Positions 21,369 through 34,595 are shown, counted from the first letter of the stretch. The stretch is DNA of 64,000 bases from Sympetrum striolatum (GCA_947579665.1 OX388349.1:74032841-74096840); one strand, 5' to 3'. Program-made: numbers and translations. The notes: generated by a model not told the origin, from the sequence alone.

Positions 21369-23641
21369 CTATTGAATACCGTTCCCATATTTGGATAAAA
21401 CGTTGGAATATCTCAATGTGAAAGAGAAAACCGGAAAACTTTCTGGAGAATGTAGGTGATGAGATTTCTAAATGTGCAATTAAATTGGCAATAACCGGAG
21501 AAAAGAAATATTGTAACATTTGAATTCCGAGTGGGAGAAGGCAATAAAAAGGAGACGATCATAATCAATCAATCGATCGATTTAGAAAAGCACCCGTTGT
21601 GATATTTCGAATGAAAATCTTTAAAACGGAATCAACTTCCTAATCCTACGGGATTAACCGTCAGCTCAATCAGTAGACAGCATTTTTATCGAAAGACGTC
21701 GAGCATCAATTCCTGCCTCCTGAGGAAGATTAAAAAAAAAAGTATTTTATCCGGCGAATCCTCTTACTTGCGATGCAAGGCGAGCGATTCGAACGGGCGT
21801 AAAGTCTTTCCACTCAAGTTTATTTCAAGTTACACACTTTTTAGATAATAAATCGGTTTCGTGTGATTTATTTTACCAATTCACTCGAACCGATTTCTTT
21901 CTCTTGGGTGCTATCAAAAGAACTGCATTCCAATTTTTTTGCGATAAAAACTTTTCAGTTTCCGGTTTCTTCGGCGTGTACTTATACCAATCGATGAGTC
22001 TCAGTACAGCGGTGAAGGAAGTGTGCATATGCGAATTATTCTTCGGAATTTGTTAGAGCAGCATCAAATGGAAATGATACGTCTTCAGATGAGGTATGTT
22101 CCGTATTGCTCACCCAAACCACATTCTTTGAATTCAGAATCAGTTTATTATAAAGTATATCAAAATAAACATTGGCAATGATAAATTCCGCTGAATCTTT
22201 GTAAGTAATTTTGTATGTAAATATAATAAACGAAAAACCTGTATTGATGTTAGATAAATTAGCCGAAAATTCATAACATGGACGTCTCAACACATTCGAA
22301 TAAATTTAAAGTTTTTTTAGCTGAAAATTAAGTTGGAGAACTCATAGTTAACATGACTCAAATAGTTGAAACACCCATTGAAATATACCCTTGTCTTGCC
22401 CTTGATCCTCTATAGAGATTTAAATTAAGTAACGAAAACAGAGATTACCTGTGATCGATATTCCAAGGCGCAACTTCGTGAAAATACATTACAACGGTTA
22501 ACGACACGTTACAACATGTTTAATACACAATCGGGCTAGAATCTGAAAGCAGAATATGAGGCCAAAATTTGTTTTTTCAGCGCGAGACATGAAACTTCGC
22601 ACAGCTATTACAAAATGATTGAATTGTATGCTTTGTCAATATTCGATATTCCTGCGAGTATAAATATGCAGGGCGTCAAACTTGAAAATGTTTCACAGAA
22701 AATGAGTCTTGGATTTTTCAGGGAAACATTCAAGTACGTTGATTTATAGTCTTTTCGAAGAAATTGTTGGGAAAATGGCAATTCAGACACTACAATTCTT
22801 TTGCCTACCAAATCGTTGTAGGTTTTGCACTCAATGGTGAGTTATAGCTCATTTAATGCAACAAAATGGTGGACCACTTTTTCGGCTGTTTCGAGATAAA
22901 GTAAGGAGAACAAATAGGAAAACGTCAATAGACTATCATGTCTCTTGCACCACATCAATATCAAAGGCTTCTAGATATGGAATCTGAAGCGACAGTTTCA
23001 ATTCACCTGCTATCCTTGGATTGCGGTGAATTTCTCGTTTGTGCTGCGCGGTCCGTCTCGGCGCCATTGAATTCAGTTTCGCTGTTTTTTATGCGAAATG
23101 TAACAATCAGCCTCTTTCATCTTAAATTCTGGCCAAGCATATTAAACACTTAAGACAGTCTTATATCGGAATTTGATACATCTACTACACAAAATGAACG
23201 TTACTGAAATGTGACTGTATTTTAATTTTAATTATAAAACAACTTATGGTGATTTTTTATCCCCTATATTGGTCGGGAATATGGTAGGTAGAATTGTTTT
23301 ATAGAAATATTCACATTCGGTAACTTTAGCCGACACTTATGTAACGGGCTCGGAATTAAGCCTATAACAGCGTTAAGCTGAACTCATTAGCTGGAATTAT
23401 TTGGCAGTTGTGTTTGGGTATGCTATAAAGGAGAAAATAATCCTTAGGTTCCAATTTTTTTACGAACAAGATAAGTCCTTTGTCCGTTGACTAAACGGAG
23501 AGGAGCAAGTTAGCCGATGAACATATATTTATACCTTACACACAGATACACATATACCAATGTTAAAATATAAGATATATTGGTCAACGTTACGTTAGGA
23601 TAAAATCAAGGTGTTCAGGCCGAATTTTGTGGAACGCCATA
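21369..23641. other. Unassigned sequence
   Basis: Scattered short open frames (for example 22036-22293 minus, 22938-23153 plus) show no family resemblance. No tRNA, array or TE end is clear. Confidence 0.4.
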
Positions 23642-23721
23642 GCAAATAAATTTTAAAAAGTTCTTCGTACTTCCAAAACATTGTGGAAAATACGAATAAC
23701 TTTTTAAAATTTATTTGTTGC
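23642..23721. repeat. 80-bp palindrome
   Basis: GCAAATAAATTTTAAAAAGT at 23642 is mirrored by ACTTTTTAAAATTTATTTG plus TTGC ending 23721; inner arms TTCGTA/TACGAA and TTCC/GGAA continue the pairing around a short ACAAAACATT-type loop. A weak extension outside the arms (AACGCC against GCGTT) suggests the original element was longer. No target duplication is obvious. Confidence 0.75.
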
Positions 23722-26700
23722 GTTGGGAATTATGAAGGAATAAAGCGATTGGCTGGACGCTCTAGAACCAATCATCAGATAGTTAACCAACGATGATAAC
23801 GTATTCTCTTGCTTAACCTAAATAATATACAGCTGAAATGAAATAACTAAGAGGGTATTTCGACGAGTTGACGAAGCAGATGCAAATTAAATTCAGAATA
23901 AATTACGTGAATAATTCTCACACACGAGCTTTAAATCTCAAGTATTTCGATGACTCCCTTCGTTTTGAGACGGAAATGCCCCACCCCTTTGCTCGTGAAA
24001 CAATTAATGAGACAATTGAAATCGCGAAGAAGAGAAACTAACTCGATACAGCAATTAATCACGTAATCATCCTCGTGCTTCTCGACCCGCGAATCGCAAG
24101 AAAATGTCCTCCTTCGCCGCCGTCAATTACCTTGCGGAGGGCACGACAAATAATCTCAAAGCCGAGAGGGGCTTCCATCAACTGTTGAAGCTAAACAGTT
24201 CGACGGAGTAATTAAAAGTTATAATTGTTGCCTTTGTGATGACAAAGAAGTCGGTGAAGAGTGGTAAGCGACGGAAGTAGAACAAGAAAAGACAAAAGAG
24301 GTTATTAAGGAGGGAAAAGGCGACGCTTCCAAAGGACAATTGAAAGCAATTACAAACAAAAAAGGGAGGGTGGCCCTTCCGCTCCTCGGAGAGAAAAGAA
24401 ATGTGAAGAAAGTGACCAATTAGAAAGACATTGAAATGTAGTGCAACAAATGAAAATTAAAGAATCGACATTTAAGACTTACTGATTAAAGGAGCCAAAT
24501 CAAGACTCATTTATTGGCTATCCGCAGGTTTTATTTATTTAACACGACTCGCTAAATCATGTTTCCGCATGAAAGCAAATTACTCGCATTAAAAATGACT
24601 AAAAAATAAGACTTGTGGTATGCCTTGCACGAGAGTTCAAGAATGCTTACATCAACTCAAGAATAACTGAAAACGCCCTGAAACAAGAAAACAATACGTT
24701 TGATGGTATAAGCTTTAATATAGTGGTATTCCATAATGATAAATAAAAGATTTATTTTTACTAAACCGCAAGGGTTTACCGCTATTTCAGAGCAAAGCTC
24801 CGCCATCGTCATCATAGGATAATAAAAATTAATCTTTCACCTTTATTTACCAGAATACACAACTACAAGTACTTGATGACAATCGTTGGGAAAAAAAATG
24901 GCTACCCGCAAGTTTTGCTGCAGACCATAAAAAAGTGATTTCGGATATAATTTTCAAACAAAAGAAATTAATTTTCCAATGCCGCTACATTGGATCTAAT
25001 GACCTTCTATTTTAGTCAGGATATTCAGGCAAAATAATGTCATAAAATATCCCTCTATCATTGTACAGCGTTGATTCGTGTATTACTTATTATTACTGTA
25101 CAAGCTTTCTTACTCTTTTAATGGACACAGAACCTAGAAACCATCAGAAGAAGAACGGCAAACCCAAATAATGAGATCGGTAGTCACTACGGCTTAGTTT
25201 TTTGTTTTTCGATGATATGGCTTCACTGCACTTACGGATGATACTATACTACTTCATGATATTTACTACTACGATACTACTAACTGTATTTCCAGAATTT
25301 TAATCTTCGCATCAATTCGTTGAACCATTCCTTAGGGTTGTTTATATTGCTTTTTAGGGCTGAGTTCAGTTAAAGGAAATGGAGTGCAGAAACAATTATT
25401 TTCAATCCTTGCCCTTATGTGCAAAGTCACCTCAACCCTTTCCTTATAATTTCAATCCATTTTGTTGCGTCCTAAAACTCGAATTTGTAGTTACAAGTGT
25501 GCTGTTCTAAAACCCAAATTAGTCGATGGTTATAGGTAGGACCAATACTTCTAATTATTCTTTTATTTTGTGATGCAGTTTACTAGTATTTGCAGTTAAT
25601 CTCAAGGTTTCGATTAATTATCAAACTATACCATCTACATACTTAAATGTAGGTCACTGATGTTTAAATTAATGGGTAAAAATAATAGCACCAAAAACTA
25701 TCAAAGAAGGTTAACATACTGCTGATGTCGCCCTCCGAGAGATCAACTTCAGCGTCACAACAGGGCTGTGCTGGGGCACCCAAAGTAGGAAAAAAAAACA
25801 AAGGAGAAACAGAATTCGCGACTTAAAGTCCAAAATCAAAGTTAAAAATAAAAATAAGAAATCTTCGTTCACTTACTGGTCTTTATTTTTATTTATTTTT
25901 AAGTTTTCTACAGTGTTAAAATAGGTGTGGATATTATTTGCTATTTTCAAATCATTTAAAGTAAAGCTAGAGCCAGTGGCGTTCCTGTGTTTCAAAAAGC
26001 TAGAGTTTTGAAAACTCTTAAATTTATAATTTACCATATATTCTTTGAATTTAGAAATTAATTTACGTCTGGTTCTGGCTTTGTATTTCAAACCGCATTC
26101 AGAACAAGTGAAATACCGGGTTTATCGAGATGATACATTACATAATCGACTCTTACGATAAGACCGGTCCAAACAGCATATTCTGAATTGAAATTTGAAA
26201 TTGAAAGATTGAAATATATTTTGAATTGAAAAAATTACTGAAGGTAAAGAAAACCAGTATCATATAAGATCATAAAATTGGCTCATTGAATCCTTACCGA
26301 ATCCCAAATTAAATTACTTCGTCGAAAGTGCCCCTAAAACATCTCTATTACTGGAAAAATATTCTGAAAGGATATCAAAAAGTTTTAATTTGAAGGACGT
26401 ATTTGATAAAAATGAAATGAGCTCGACTTCGGCAAGGATCGCTTGATCTCTCATGTTACTTCGTGCTGAACGAAATATATGCCAGAAATTAATAACCTTT
26501 CCCTTCCTGCAGTTCTTTAAACAAAGATATTATTTTGCCGAGGTAATATAGTATCATTCTATGCAGGACTCAATTATAACTCGAATTTGATCCCAGATTT
26601 TAATGGCACTACCTTCGAAAGGAAGAAAATCCTCCATTGAATAAAATAATATTTCCGCATTAGAATGAATATTTCGAGGTAAGCGAAATTCAATATTGTA

Positions 26701-27075
26701 ATTTCCAAGAATCTCCCAATCAATGAAATGAGCTCCATTTCTACGAGTGATCATTAAATTTGATCATTCTAAACGCGAAGTATTCATATTTTAACGAGGT
26801 TAATTTGAAAGAGTGTATAGAATTTCTTCTCTTAAGGCACCTTTCATTAAGATTAAAGAATAGCAAATTCCTGGTAACCCGGCTGCACCCTTATGAAAGA
26901 AAAATAGATTTGCATTCTTTCCGAAATAAATAAACGGATTCCCAGTGCCACAAGAGGCGTACATTTTAGTCGAAAAAATATAAAAAAATCATAATTAGAA
27001 TTATCTGAATGTAAGTGACGTGGCCTTAAACAAGAGCTCGATGATGAAATTTTCAATTGTCTCAAAAACTATTTT
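23722..27075. other. Unassigned AT-rich sequence
   Basis: No gene. The 24060-24430 part is a little richer in GC and could be conserved non-coding DNA. The 25790-26230 part is purine-rich, low complexity. No TE terminus is recognised. Confidence 0.4.
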
Positions 27076-27079
27076 CTTT

Positions 27080-27322
27080 CTCCTTCATCAAAAATATAGT
27101 ATTCTATCTGTAGGTTTCGCAGGTTTTTCACAAAACTCTTGTGTTTTCCTGCAGTGGAAATTTTTTCCTGAGCCCTCAGCTTAGGTTTTTTAAAATCCAC
27201 ATACTAGTTTTCTTCATGTACTTTTGCAAGCTATCTCTTTCTTTCTGTTTCGCGTATGACGATAGTTATGTGTAAGAAGAGACTTTCTAGTCTCAATCTC
27301 GCCCGAATAAAGGCCAATTATT

Positions 27323-27353
<31 letters not shown>

Positions 27354-27361
27354 TTATTATT
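27080..27361 (+). repeat. LINE-like 3' tail with (TTA)n, copy 1
   Basis: Shares with 28370-28615 the series TTTCGCAGGTTTTTCACA, CCTGCAGTGGAAATTTTT, CTTAGGTTTTT, AATCCAC, TAGTTTTCTTC, ACTTTTGCAA, TTCGC-TA-GACGA, AGTCT-AATCTCG, and AATAAAG-CC, then a TTA-repeat run (27318-27361). The ordered similarity ending in a polyadenylation-like AATAAA and a simple-repeat tail identifies the 3' end of a retrotransposon. No coding part is present. Confidence 0.65.
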
Positions 27362-28369
27362 AAAATCAGCGCAAAAATAGTATTCTTACATTGATTGGCC
27401 CCACACAGAAGACCAAGTGTAGTAGCAGCAGAAGTGACCTGATCAGGCCAAGATGAAGGATAAAGCTCCAAAAAAGAAAAGAAGCCAAGTATTTCAATGT
27501 TGATTTATTTAGTAAACAATTCCTCTTCCCCTTGGAGACTGGTTTGAGTCCTTCCTTTGGAATGGAAATACGGTGAAAAGTGAAGTTGTTTTGATTTCCG
27601 GCTCAGAGAAAACAAACATGTAAGAGGAGCTGAACGACCCAATGTCTCGTATATCATTAAATAATGAGCGAAATAAGTAAATAATGGTACTAAATAAATT
27701 ATCACAGCTATGAATAAGGATGAGATAAATAAGAATGAATAATGTACAAATGAAATTAGGATTGCGTAATAAAGGGAAATATCACGAAGTGTAGGGTCTT
27801 GATTAGGAAATGTGTTGGTCCTAGGATTGGTGTTGTATGGGATTGGAGAGCGATAAAAGATGCGATGTCGTATGGAAAAAGTGAATCGGACTGATAGAAA
27901 AACAAGCACCGAGGCGGCGGGTGAGGGTCAAATACTTTTTACTTGGTTGCAAAAGGGTAAGGGTTTTTGAATGAAGCGCAGATTGAGAACAATCTTTTAG
28001 AATTTCAGAATTAGTATTTATAGTAGTTTTAACAAGTATTTGCTTATATTTTTAAATTCTTATTTCATTCCGAATATTTGACGAGCTTCTTTTGAGCGAA
28101 ATCCTGTTCATGTTAATTTAATGTCAATAATTGACAAAGCTAGTTTAATTTAGTGAATATTCTGTTACTCTATCATGTTATTTTCATGTATTTAATTATC
28201 ATTTTTTACTATTGATACATTTCCTGTTGTTACATTTGAAACTCATTTCGCAATTAGTATCTATTTGTGAGATACTGGTTTTATGTAAACATGTCATCAC
28301 TTGTTCATTCTTTTTGTATCTCTCTATAAATCTTTCTTCTAGTCTTTTATAACTCTTTCAACCTACTTT
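27362..28369. other. Unassigned AT-rich sequence
   Basis: The longest open frame, 27909-27505 on the minus strand (134 residues), is composed largely of low-complexity hydrophobic residues generated by TTATTCATT-like DNA and matches no family I know; it is not called a gene. Confidence 0.4.
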
Positions 28370-28615
28370 CATCATCAAATTTGGCTATCTATTTTTAGGC
28401 TTCGCAGGTTTTTCACACACCCCTTCTAGTGAGTGTATCCTGCAGTGGAAATTTTTCCTAAGCTCTAAGCTTAGGTTTTTCAATCCACGTAGTAGTTTTC
28501 TTCTTTTTTTACTTTTGCAAACTATTTCCATTCATTTCGCATACGACGAAGGGTTAGATGTAATAAGACACTTCCTAGTCTGAATCTCGTGCTAATAAAG
28601 TCCTTTTATTATTAT
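28370..28615 (+). repeat. LINE-like 3' tail with (TTA)n, copy 2
   Basis: Same blocks and order as 27080-27361, about 1.28 kb downstream in the same orientation, ending in AATAAAGTCC and a shorter TTATTATTATCATCA tail. The two copies differ by many substitutions, so they are old and independent or an old duplication. Confidence 0.65.
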
Positions 28616-28739
28616 CATCACAACCACTACAAGGCTCCAGTCGAACAGTGAAGACGTTAACAGCAGACATCATAAGTCATCGACTGAGAAGAATTTTTGT
28701 GAACTGTACTACTTCTTATAGCCAGTTGAAAATTTTCAT

Positions 28740-28970
28740 AGATTTCTATAGGTATTGTTATTGATTTATGTTGGTTTTAATATGCTTGCATTGGTTTCTA
28801 TTAGTTCCTACTGCTTTCCTATTGGTGTCTTTAATAGTTTGTATTGGTATTATGTAGCTCGGCATTTCTTATTGGGTCGTTTTACAGGATCTTATTGGTA
28901 CCAATTGGTTTTCTATTGTGTCTCTATTGGTGTGTATTAGTATTAAGAAGTTCGCTTTTTTTATTGGATT
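28740..28970. repeat. Cluster of TATTGG strings
   Basis: About eight ATTGG (minus-strand CCAAT) strings occur in 230 bp, for example near 28788, 28819, 28842, 28877, 28896, 28904 and 28925. The unit is degenerate with no fixed period. A CCAAT-box cluster is formally possible, but slippage of a TATTGGT-type repeat is simpler. Confidence 0.45.
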
Positions 28971-30082
28971 CCGACACGTTCAAAAATATTCCTGAGATAT
29001 ACCAATGACCATAGGAAGAGTTTATGGAACTTGAATGTCATGGACTTATAATAAACGTACAACTTAAAATGGGCGTGACGTATTAGAGAAAATTTAAAAT
29101 TTCTGAAATGCATTCGTGAAATTCGAGATCACTTTCTTAGAGACATAAAACGGCGTTTATAATGCTGTAATTAAACAACATGTGATATATTATTACCTAA
29201 CATACATAACATTAAGAGATGCAGGAATTTCCAAACCCCTAAGGCACAATGAATGACATAAGGTGTTTACTGTGGATGTTGGAGGTGAATATTGTGTTTC
29301 GAAGACGACGTAAAATATTTTGGTTCTTATTAAAGATACTTCAAATAATCTAAGCTACTTTATAGGTAAAGGAATTCGAAATTAACCAGGGCAAGAAATT
29401 GTGGCGAACTCACAAACTATTTCTTTACCGGTTGTCACGAATATATTTTGACAACGAATCAACAAGGATTGTTGAAAAGAAGAAATTCATAATTTCCTGG
29501 AGAGTTTGATTTATTTTCCGTTAATCTTCACGCCCATTTTATATACGCTAGAAGGCTACTATAATACATTTAATTGGAGGCGTTTGGACTTCAACCCCTG
29601 CGGCCGTGCAGGGATAATGTAAAACGAGGGGTTATAGATATCATATTTTCTTTTGAATTTCGTATCATGATTTTATTAAAATATAAATCATAATACGCTA
29701 TATCAGTGGTTCACAGGAAGTTGATAACAAAGAGAAAATCTTAGAATTAAAGGGACTAATAAGAAGATCAAATCGGCTCAGGCAGAGGTTCATCAGCTTC
29801 GAAAGGACACCAGCTTTCTTGTCGGGTGCTTCCTAAAGTTTGGAGGTAATAGTTGTTAACTTATTAAATGGTGGATGTATTTAAATTGATAAGATACATG
29901 TGTGCTGTTTCATTGTTTCGTAAATGAACTCAATTTTTTGTATTAGTATGTGCTCATGAAGTAGCATAGAGATTGTTTGGTATACTTTCTAATGGCGGGG
30001 TATAATTCATAAACTAACAAGGGAATCACCAGGTTTTCGGGAAACGGAATCAACTGAAACTTTCGGTGCACATTCTGTGCTT
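28971..30082. other. Unassigned sequence
   Basis: No gene or repeat that I can identify. Confidence 0.4.
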
Positions 30083-31351
30083 AAAAATAATGGACACGTG
30101 TCCGACTGTTTAACTCAATGGGTCTTTGTTTATGAAAAATTAGGAACTAAAAATCGGAGTAAGGCAACCCTGCCATACACATGCATTACCATGCAGATCT
30201 CGAGATTTTCCACTAAGGAAATTATATTCTTCCATTTTCTACTGATAACTTACCTTTTTGCGATTAAATATTTCATCTTCTTTGCCTTCCTAGTGTTCTT
30301 TACCTTTTAGTTAGCATTTATTCTAACACAAACAACGACATACAGTAGATTCGTAAAAAGCTGGACAAAAGTATAAAAGCGTTTCTTTTGAGACTTTGAA
30401 ATTTCACCCGTTTACTGTTGAATAAATTTGTACACAACCACGAAAGTAATTTTCATCGATTCTTGGGCGTTCAAATCATACAGGGGATCAAATTTGACCA
30501 TATTTTGCCAAAAATGTCGGTCTTACTAGGGGAGACATTTTGTCTGAGGATTTCGATGAAATTTGTTGTAATGATGCAGGAAGTGGAGTAATGAAAAAAC
30601 TTAATGAAGTTCGAGTAAATGCGCCTTAGTTTCGTTACAATAATTAATGAAATATCGGTAATCGGATTGTATGCACCCTCGCATTACACACCAGCGCTAT
30701 CCCAATTTTGGAGGAAATAACCCGCTGTTTGTGAGTTATTCTCTAATCTTATTTTCATTTTCTTTTGTTATATTTTTCCTTGCTACGCACTAGTAGGCTT
30801 ATCGGCAAATGTTTTTCATTCTTGCACCCGATATCCGATCGAATAACCTCATTTCAACCATATTAACTTCGATGAGGGAGAGCCTCACTAAAAGTATGAT
30901 GAATGATGGTTCGTAACATAGCTTTCTGCAATCCCTTGGTACTTGTTAGTACTAATTACATTAGCTTTCGTATTAAAATTGATAGCGGACCTATAAAATA
31001 TCATTTTCACGGATTTAAGAGCGACGTTTCACAGTTCGCTCTCAAAAGAAACGCTTTTCTAATTCTGTCCAGCTTTTTTGCTTCTAGCCCACTGTGCGTC
31101 GTTGTGTGTATTAGAATATGTGCTTACTAAAAAGTAAAGAATACTAGGAAGGTAAGGAAGATGAAATTTAATCGCAGATAGGTAAGTTATCAGCAAGAAA
31201 ATGGAAGAATGTAATTTCCTAAGCGGAAAATTTCAAGATCTGCATGGTAATGCAAGTGTATGGCAGGATTACCTAACTCCGATTTTCTGTTTCTAATTTT
31301 TCATAAGCAAAGACCTATTGAGTTGAACGTTCGGATAAGAGTCCATCATTT
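30083..31351. mobile_element. Foldback element W, full-length copy (1.27 kb)
   Basis: The left arm 30083-30396 is repeated inverted at 31035-31351 with roughly 80 percent identity by eye: matching blocks include TTTAACTCAATGG, TATGAAAAATTAG, CCTGCCATACAC, TGCATTACCATGCAGATCT, TTCTTCCATTTTCT, TGATAACTTACC and AAGCTGGACA. The arms end in AAAAGCGTTTCTTTTGAGA and its mirror. The 640-bp centre is unique and non-coding. Ends are AATAATGGACACG and ACAAATGATGGAC-type. A shortened copy is at 58250-58650. No transposase and no clean target duplication were found, so the superfamily is unknown. Confidence 0.75.
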
Positions 31352-33009
31352 GTAAGCAAAGAATGTGCCCTGAAAGTTGCGTTTGAATCGCACAACAATT
31401 GTTTCCCACAAACCTGGTGTTCTCCTTGTAAGAATAATAGTAAAGAGAGGTTGTGAGATAGATGAAATAATATAAGAGTGATGCGGTCTGCGGACTTCCC
31501 CTCTGACACCCTTTTTCTAAATGATTTCCTTAGAATATCTGCAACAGTATTTGATATACGAAAAAGCTAACAGTCCATTAACTTCTGTTATTATTTTCAG
31601 GATAGCCATTCTGTAGTGGAAGCTATCAGAAGTATTAGAAAGGCTTAGATTGGAAAAAGGAGTGCGGACAAGAAATTTAATTTAATTGACGGGAGTATTA
31701 TTTTGCAAATAACTTTACGTGTTGTTGTTTATGTAAAATAAATATTTAAATGTATCAGGCATGTTGTTTATTGAAAATTATGCGATTAACCATTAAAAAA
31801 CCAATAGAAATATCTGCGGAAATCAATAGGATTTCTATTACATATGTATTGGAAAACTGTATTTGAAACCAATAAGGATTCCCACTAGCTGCTTTACTAT
31901 TTAGTTTATCCCACAACTCGAATATTTCTTTATGTTATACGTTCTTCTATTTCACGTTTTTCAGGCTAATTCTGATGGAAAGATAACATAAGAGGTTACA
32001 TCCTTAGAGTTTAGGTAACAAAGTTTGAGCCTAACCTCTACAAGGGTCAAATAATAATAAGGGAATAGACGAATGAATGAAAGTGCTAAAAAGAAGCAAA
32101 TGTTGGGAATGAGCATACCAAGAAGATATGTCTATGGATAAGTAGACCAGGTATTTATTTAGTATTCCCGCCAATCGATTCCGATCGAAGTAGCTCATCC
32201 TCACTTCGATCATTAAAATCCCAATCATCGCTTGAGCTCCTTCCATACACTTTCCATCTTCGCTTACGGAACCATTTTAATGCCCCGCTCCTATTAAGGC
32301 TGTTCATTAATTCCGGCGCCGAGGAGGCGGAGTCTTTTGGAAACCAATTAGTGGTCCGTGGCAAGTCGGAGAGGCTAAAGGTAAGGGCCTCAACCCAAAT
32401 CATCGCCAACGCCCTCCTGCGACTAAAATCGGAAGCTCCGAAGCAGTGGAGCGCTCCAAAGCGCTTTTTCAATTAATTCGCTAACAGTTGACGCTCGCAG
32501 ACGGACATTTTGAGTTTTTGTGAATGCTTCGGAAGGTATGAAAAGAACGTTTATTTCGAGGGTTCCAATAATTTAGCGGACGGAAAGTTTTCTCTGACAG
32601 AAGATGGGAAATTAATATTTGAAAAAAGTCCGCGAAGGTCTTCAATTAATAACCGCTTCGTTGGAATTAAAGATCATTCAAAGAGGAGACAATTACAGAA
32701 AATGCAAGAAATAGGAAAAATAATTTTTCGATCCTTGAAAATTTCACTGAGCATATAAAAGAACAGAATTTTTTCGTTAATTTTCTCTGATGTTTAAGAT
32801 CTAACTTAATTTGGAGTTCAAAACATCACAATAATGAATATTTTTAACCGGAGAGATTCTTACCACTAGAATTTTGGTAAAAATCTTAATCTCTTCTGAT
32901 TTTATCCAATATATATAGACACTTTTCCGTATATACCTATAGGGGATAAAAATTTTAACCATGTTCCACGAGTATCATTGAATTGAAATGTTTACGTCGT
33001 ACTGGCCAT
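31352..33009. other. Unassigned sequence with a GC-richer patch
   Basis: 32160-32500 is clearly richer in GC and open on the minus strand for 105 residues (32472-32155), ending in an acidic SSSDDWDFNDRSEDE stretch. There is no recognisable domain and no splice evidence, so it is not called a gene; an exon or conserved regulatory DNA cannot be excluded. The rest is AT-rich. Confidence 0.35.
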
Positions 33010-33290
33010 AGCGTGTAACTGCCAGAAAAAAAATCAAACTTTCACTCTCACTGTCATGGGTTCGATGCCAGAAGCCCCATATTATATAATATCTTTATAT
33101 AGGGGACTTCTCGTTACGATAGAGAATTCAAAACCACGGTGGTCCCAGAAGACGCGCTCTTCCAAATATTAAGAGTCATAGAACTGTCATCAAATGTGTA
33201 TGAGTTCGACCCCAGGTGAGTGCAAAATTATCCTATTTAAAATATATTGCGGTGATATCTAAGAATTGTTTTGAATATAAATTAGAGAAG
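33010..33290 (+). repeat. B-box array, partial copy 2
   Basis: B-box-like strings TGGGTTCGATGCCAG (33055) and GAGTTCGACCCCAGG (33202) lie about 146 bp apart. The second is followed by TCCTATTTAAAATATATTGC and GGTGAT, as in the units at 13.5-14.3 kb, and ACGCGCTCTT precedes it, as at 14.15 kb. This supports one dispersed family with the same modular order. Confidence 0.6.
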
Positions 33291-34353
33291 TTAAAATTCT
33301 ATAGATTGGCCGTTTTTATACTTTTGCCTTAATATTTTATATGATACTTCCAAATTGCTGCCTGTAGCTTTTAGAGCTAATTATATATTATAAAATTATT
33401 TGTTTACGTATTATTCTTCTGAGAAAGTAGAAATAGCATACTTTTCGATTAAATCTCATTGGCTCTTTACGCTTAATCATTCCGTAAATTCTTCAAATAT
33501 TCAGAAACTTAACTATTAAAGCTGTTTTTAACCTCCAAAAAGAAACCAACAGAAGTTACAAATATCTTTTCGTGGAGAGTTTTCGACAACAATTCAAGGA
33601 ATCAAATAAGGGTTAAAAATTAGTGTAATTAAGAAATTATCCATCAAAATCATCGAATGAGTCAATCTTTTGCCTTCGCCAAGTATCATTTCTATCATCA
33701 ATAATTTAGGACGCATTGTACAATTTTGCAAAACCTTTTCATTTCCTTCAAATGGAAATAGTAACATAATGAATCTGCTTGATTTATACTCTTTGGAATT
33801 GAAAAATTACAACGAACAATACTGTTTAGTTGGAATAATAATGAGTTAACGAGTTAATGAACACACCTATACATTCTCTTAAGCCTTTTTCACATACTAC
33901 AGTATCTAAATTTTCCCACACCTTATTCTTTTTTTTCTTTATAATTCATTTCACTATGTAAAAATTATAACGGCATACGAGGTTAGGTGGAAGAGAGGCC
34001 CACACGGGCCTAACCTCGCCAATAAAGTGTCGATCTAACTAAATTAAGTCGTCTTATACCTAACTTATACATCAAACTTATAATTACTAATTGGAAGCTG
34101 TACAATATGAGAAAAAATTAGACAACTTCATCCTAATGTGAATTTTATCTAAATCAATCGATAACTCTTCGCTGTACCATGTTAACCATATATTGAAAGT
34201 ATATTGTTAAATTAGGTAATTTTAAAAGAAAAAACAGAAAATGGTAACGATAACTACTTAATTCCACTAAACAGAATGTTTTTTGTGATCGAACCATCAA
34301 GAAAAAGCATAAACGGTGAATTCAATCCGGGGCCGCCGTTTCGTCACGAAGTA
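33291..34353. other. Unassigned AT-rich sequence with a small hairpin
   Basis: CGAGGTTAGG at 33979-33988 pairs with CCTAACCTCG at 34009-34018, with an internal GGCC/GGCC extension: a 10-bp perfect stem. Otherwise no gene or repeat is seen. Confidence 0.45.
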
Positions 34354-34430
34354 CACTCCTGGCCAAAATTAACGCAGCACCTCCCTAGCGATCCTAACGG
34401 CCGGTGCTGCGCTAATTTTGGCCAGGACTG
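34354..34430. mobile_element. 77-bp palindromic Tc1/mariner-type MITE, copy 2
   Basis: Exactly 77 bp, CACTCCTGGCCAAAATTAAC to GCTAATTTTGGCCAGGACTG, flanked by TA at 34352-34353 and 34431-34432. Reverse-complemented, it aligns end to end with copy 1 at 20691-20767; the loop sequences (GTTAGGATCGCTAGGGAG) fix the orientation. Pairing is complete except positions 3/75 and 19/59. Stem pairs 9/69 and 24/54 differ from copy 1 on both sides at once, keeping base pairing. Confidence 0.88.
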
Positions 34431-34595
34431 TACGTGCCGCCGTTTGTATTTAAATCCAGTCCCATTTATAATGGTATACTTTAAACATCTTTTGGACATT
34501 ACATATTCGATTCTGGGTGAAAGCAATGATCTTTAACATCGTGACCCCACAACTGAGCACCGCGACGATTGCGCGCTACTGCAACTGACCGCTAC

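Noticed and set aside
27505..27909. 134-residue open frame on the minus strand as a possible membrane-protein gene
   Set aside because: Hydrophobic composition comes from TTATTCATT-like low-complexity DNA; no domain, signal or family likeness.
32155..32472. 105-residue minus-strand frame in a GC-richer patch
   Set aside because: No recognisable domain and no splice or promoter evidence; kept only as a note because an exon cannot be excluded.
33979..34018. Transcription terminator
   Set aside because: No gene upstream, no T run, and bacterial-type terminators do not apply here.
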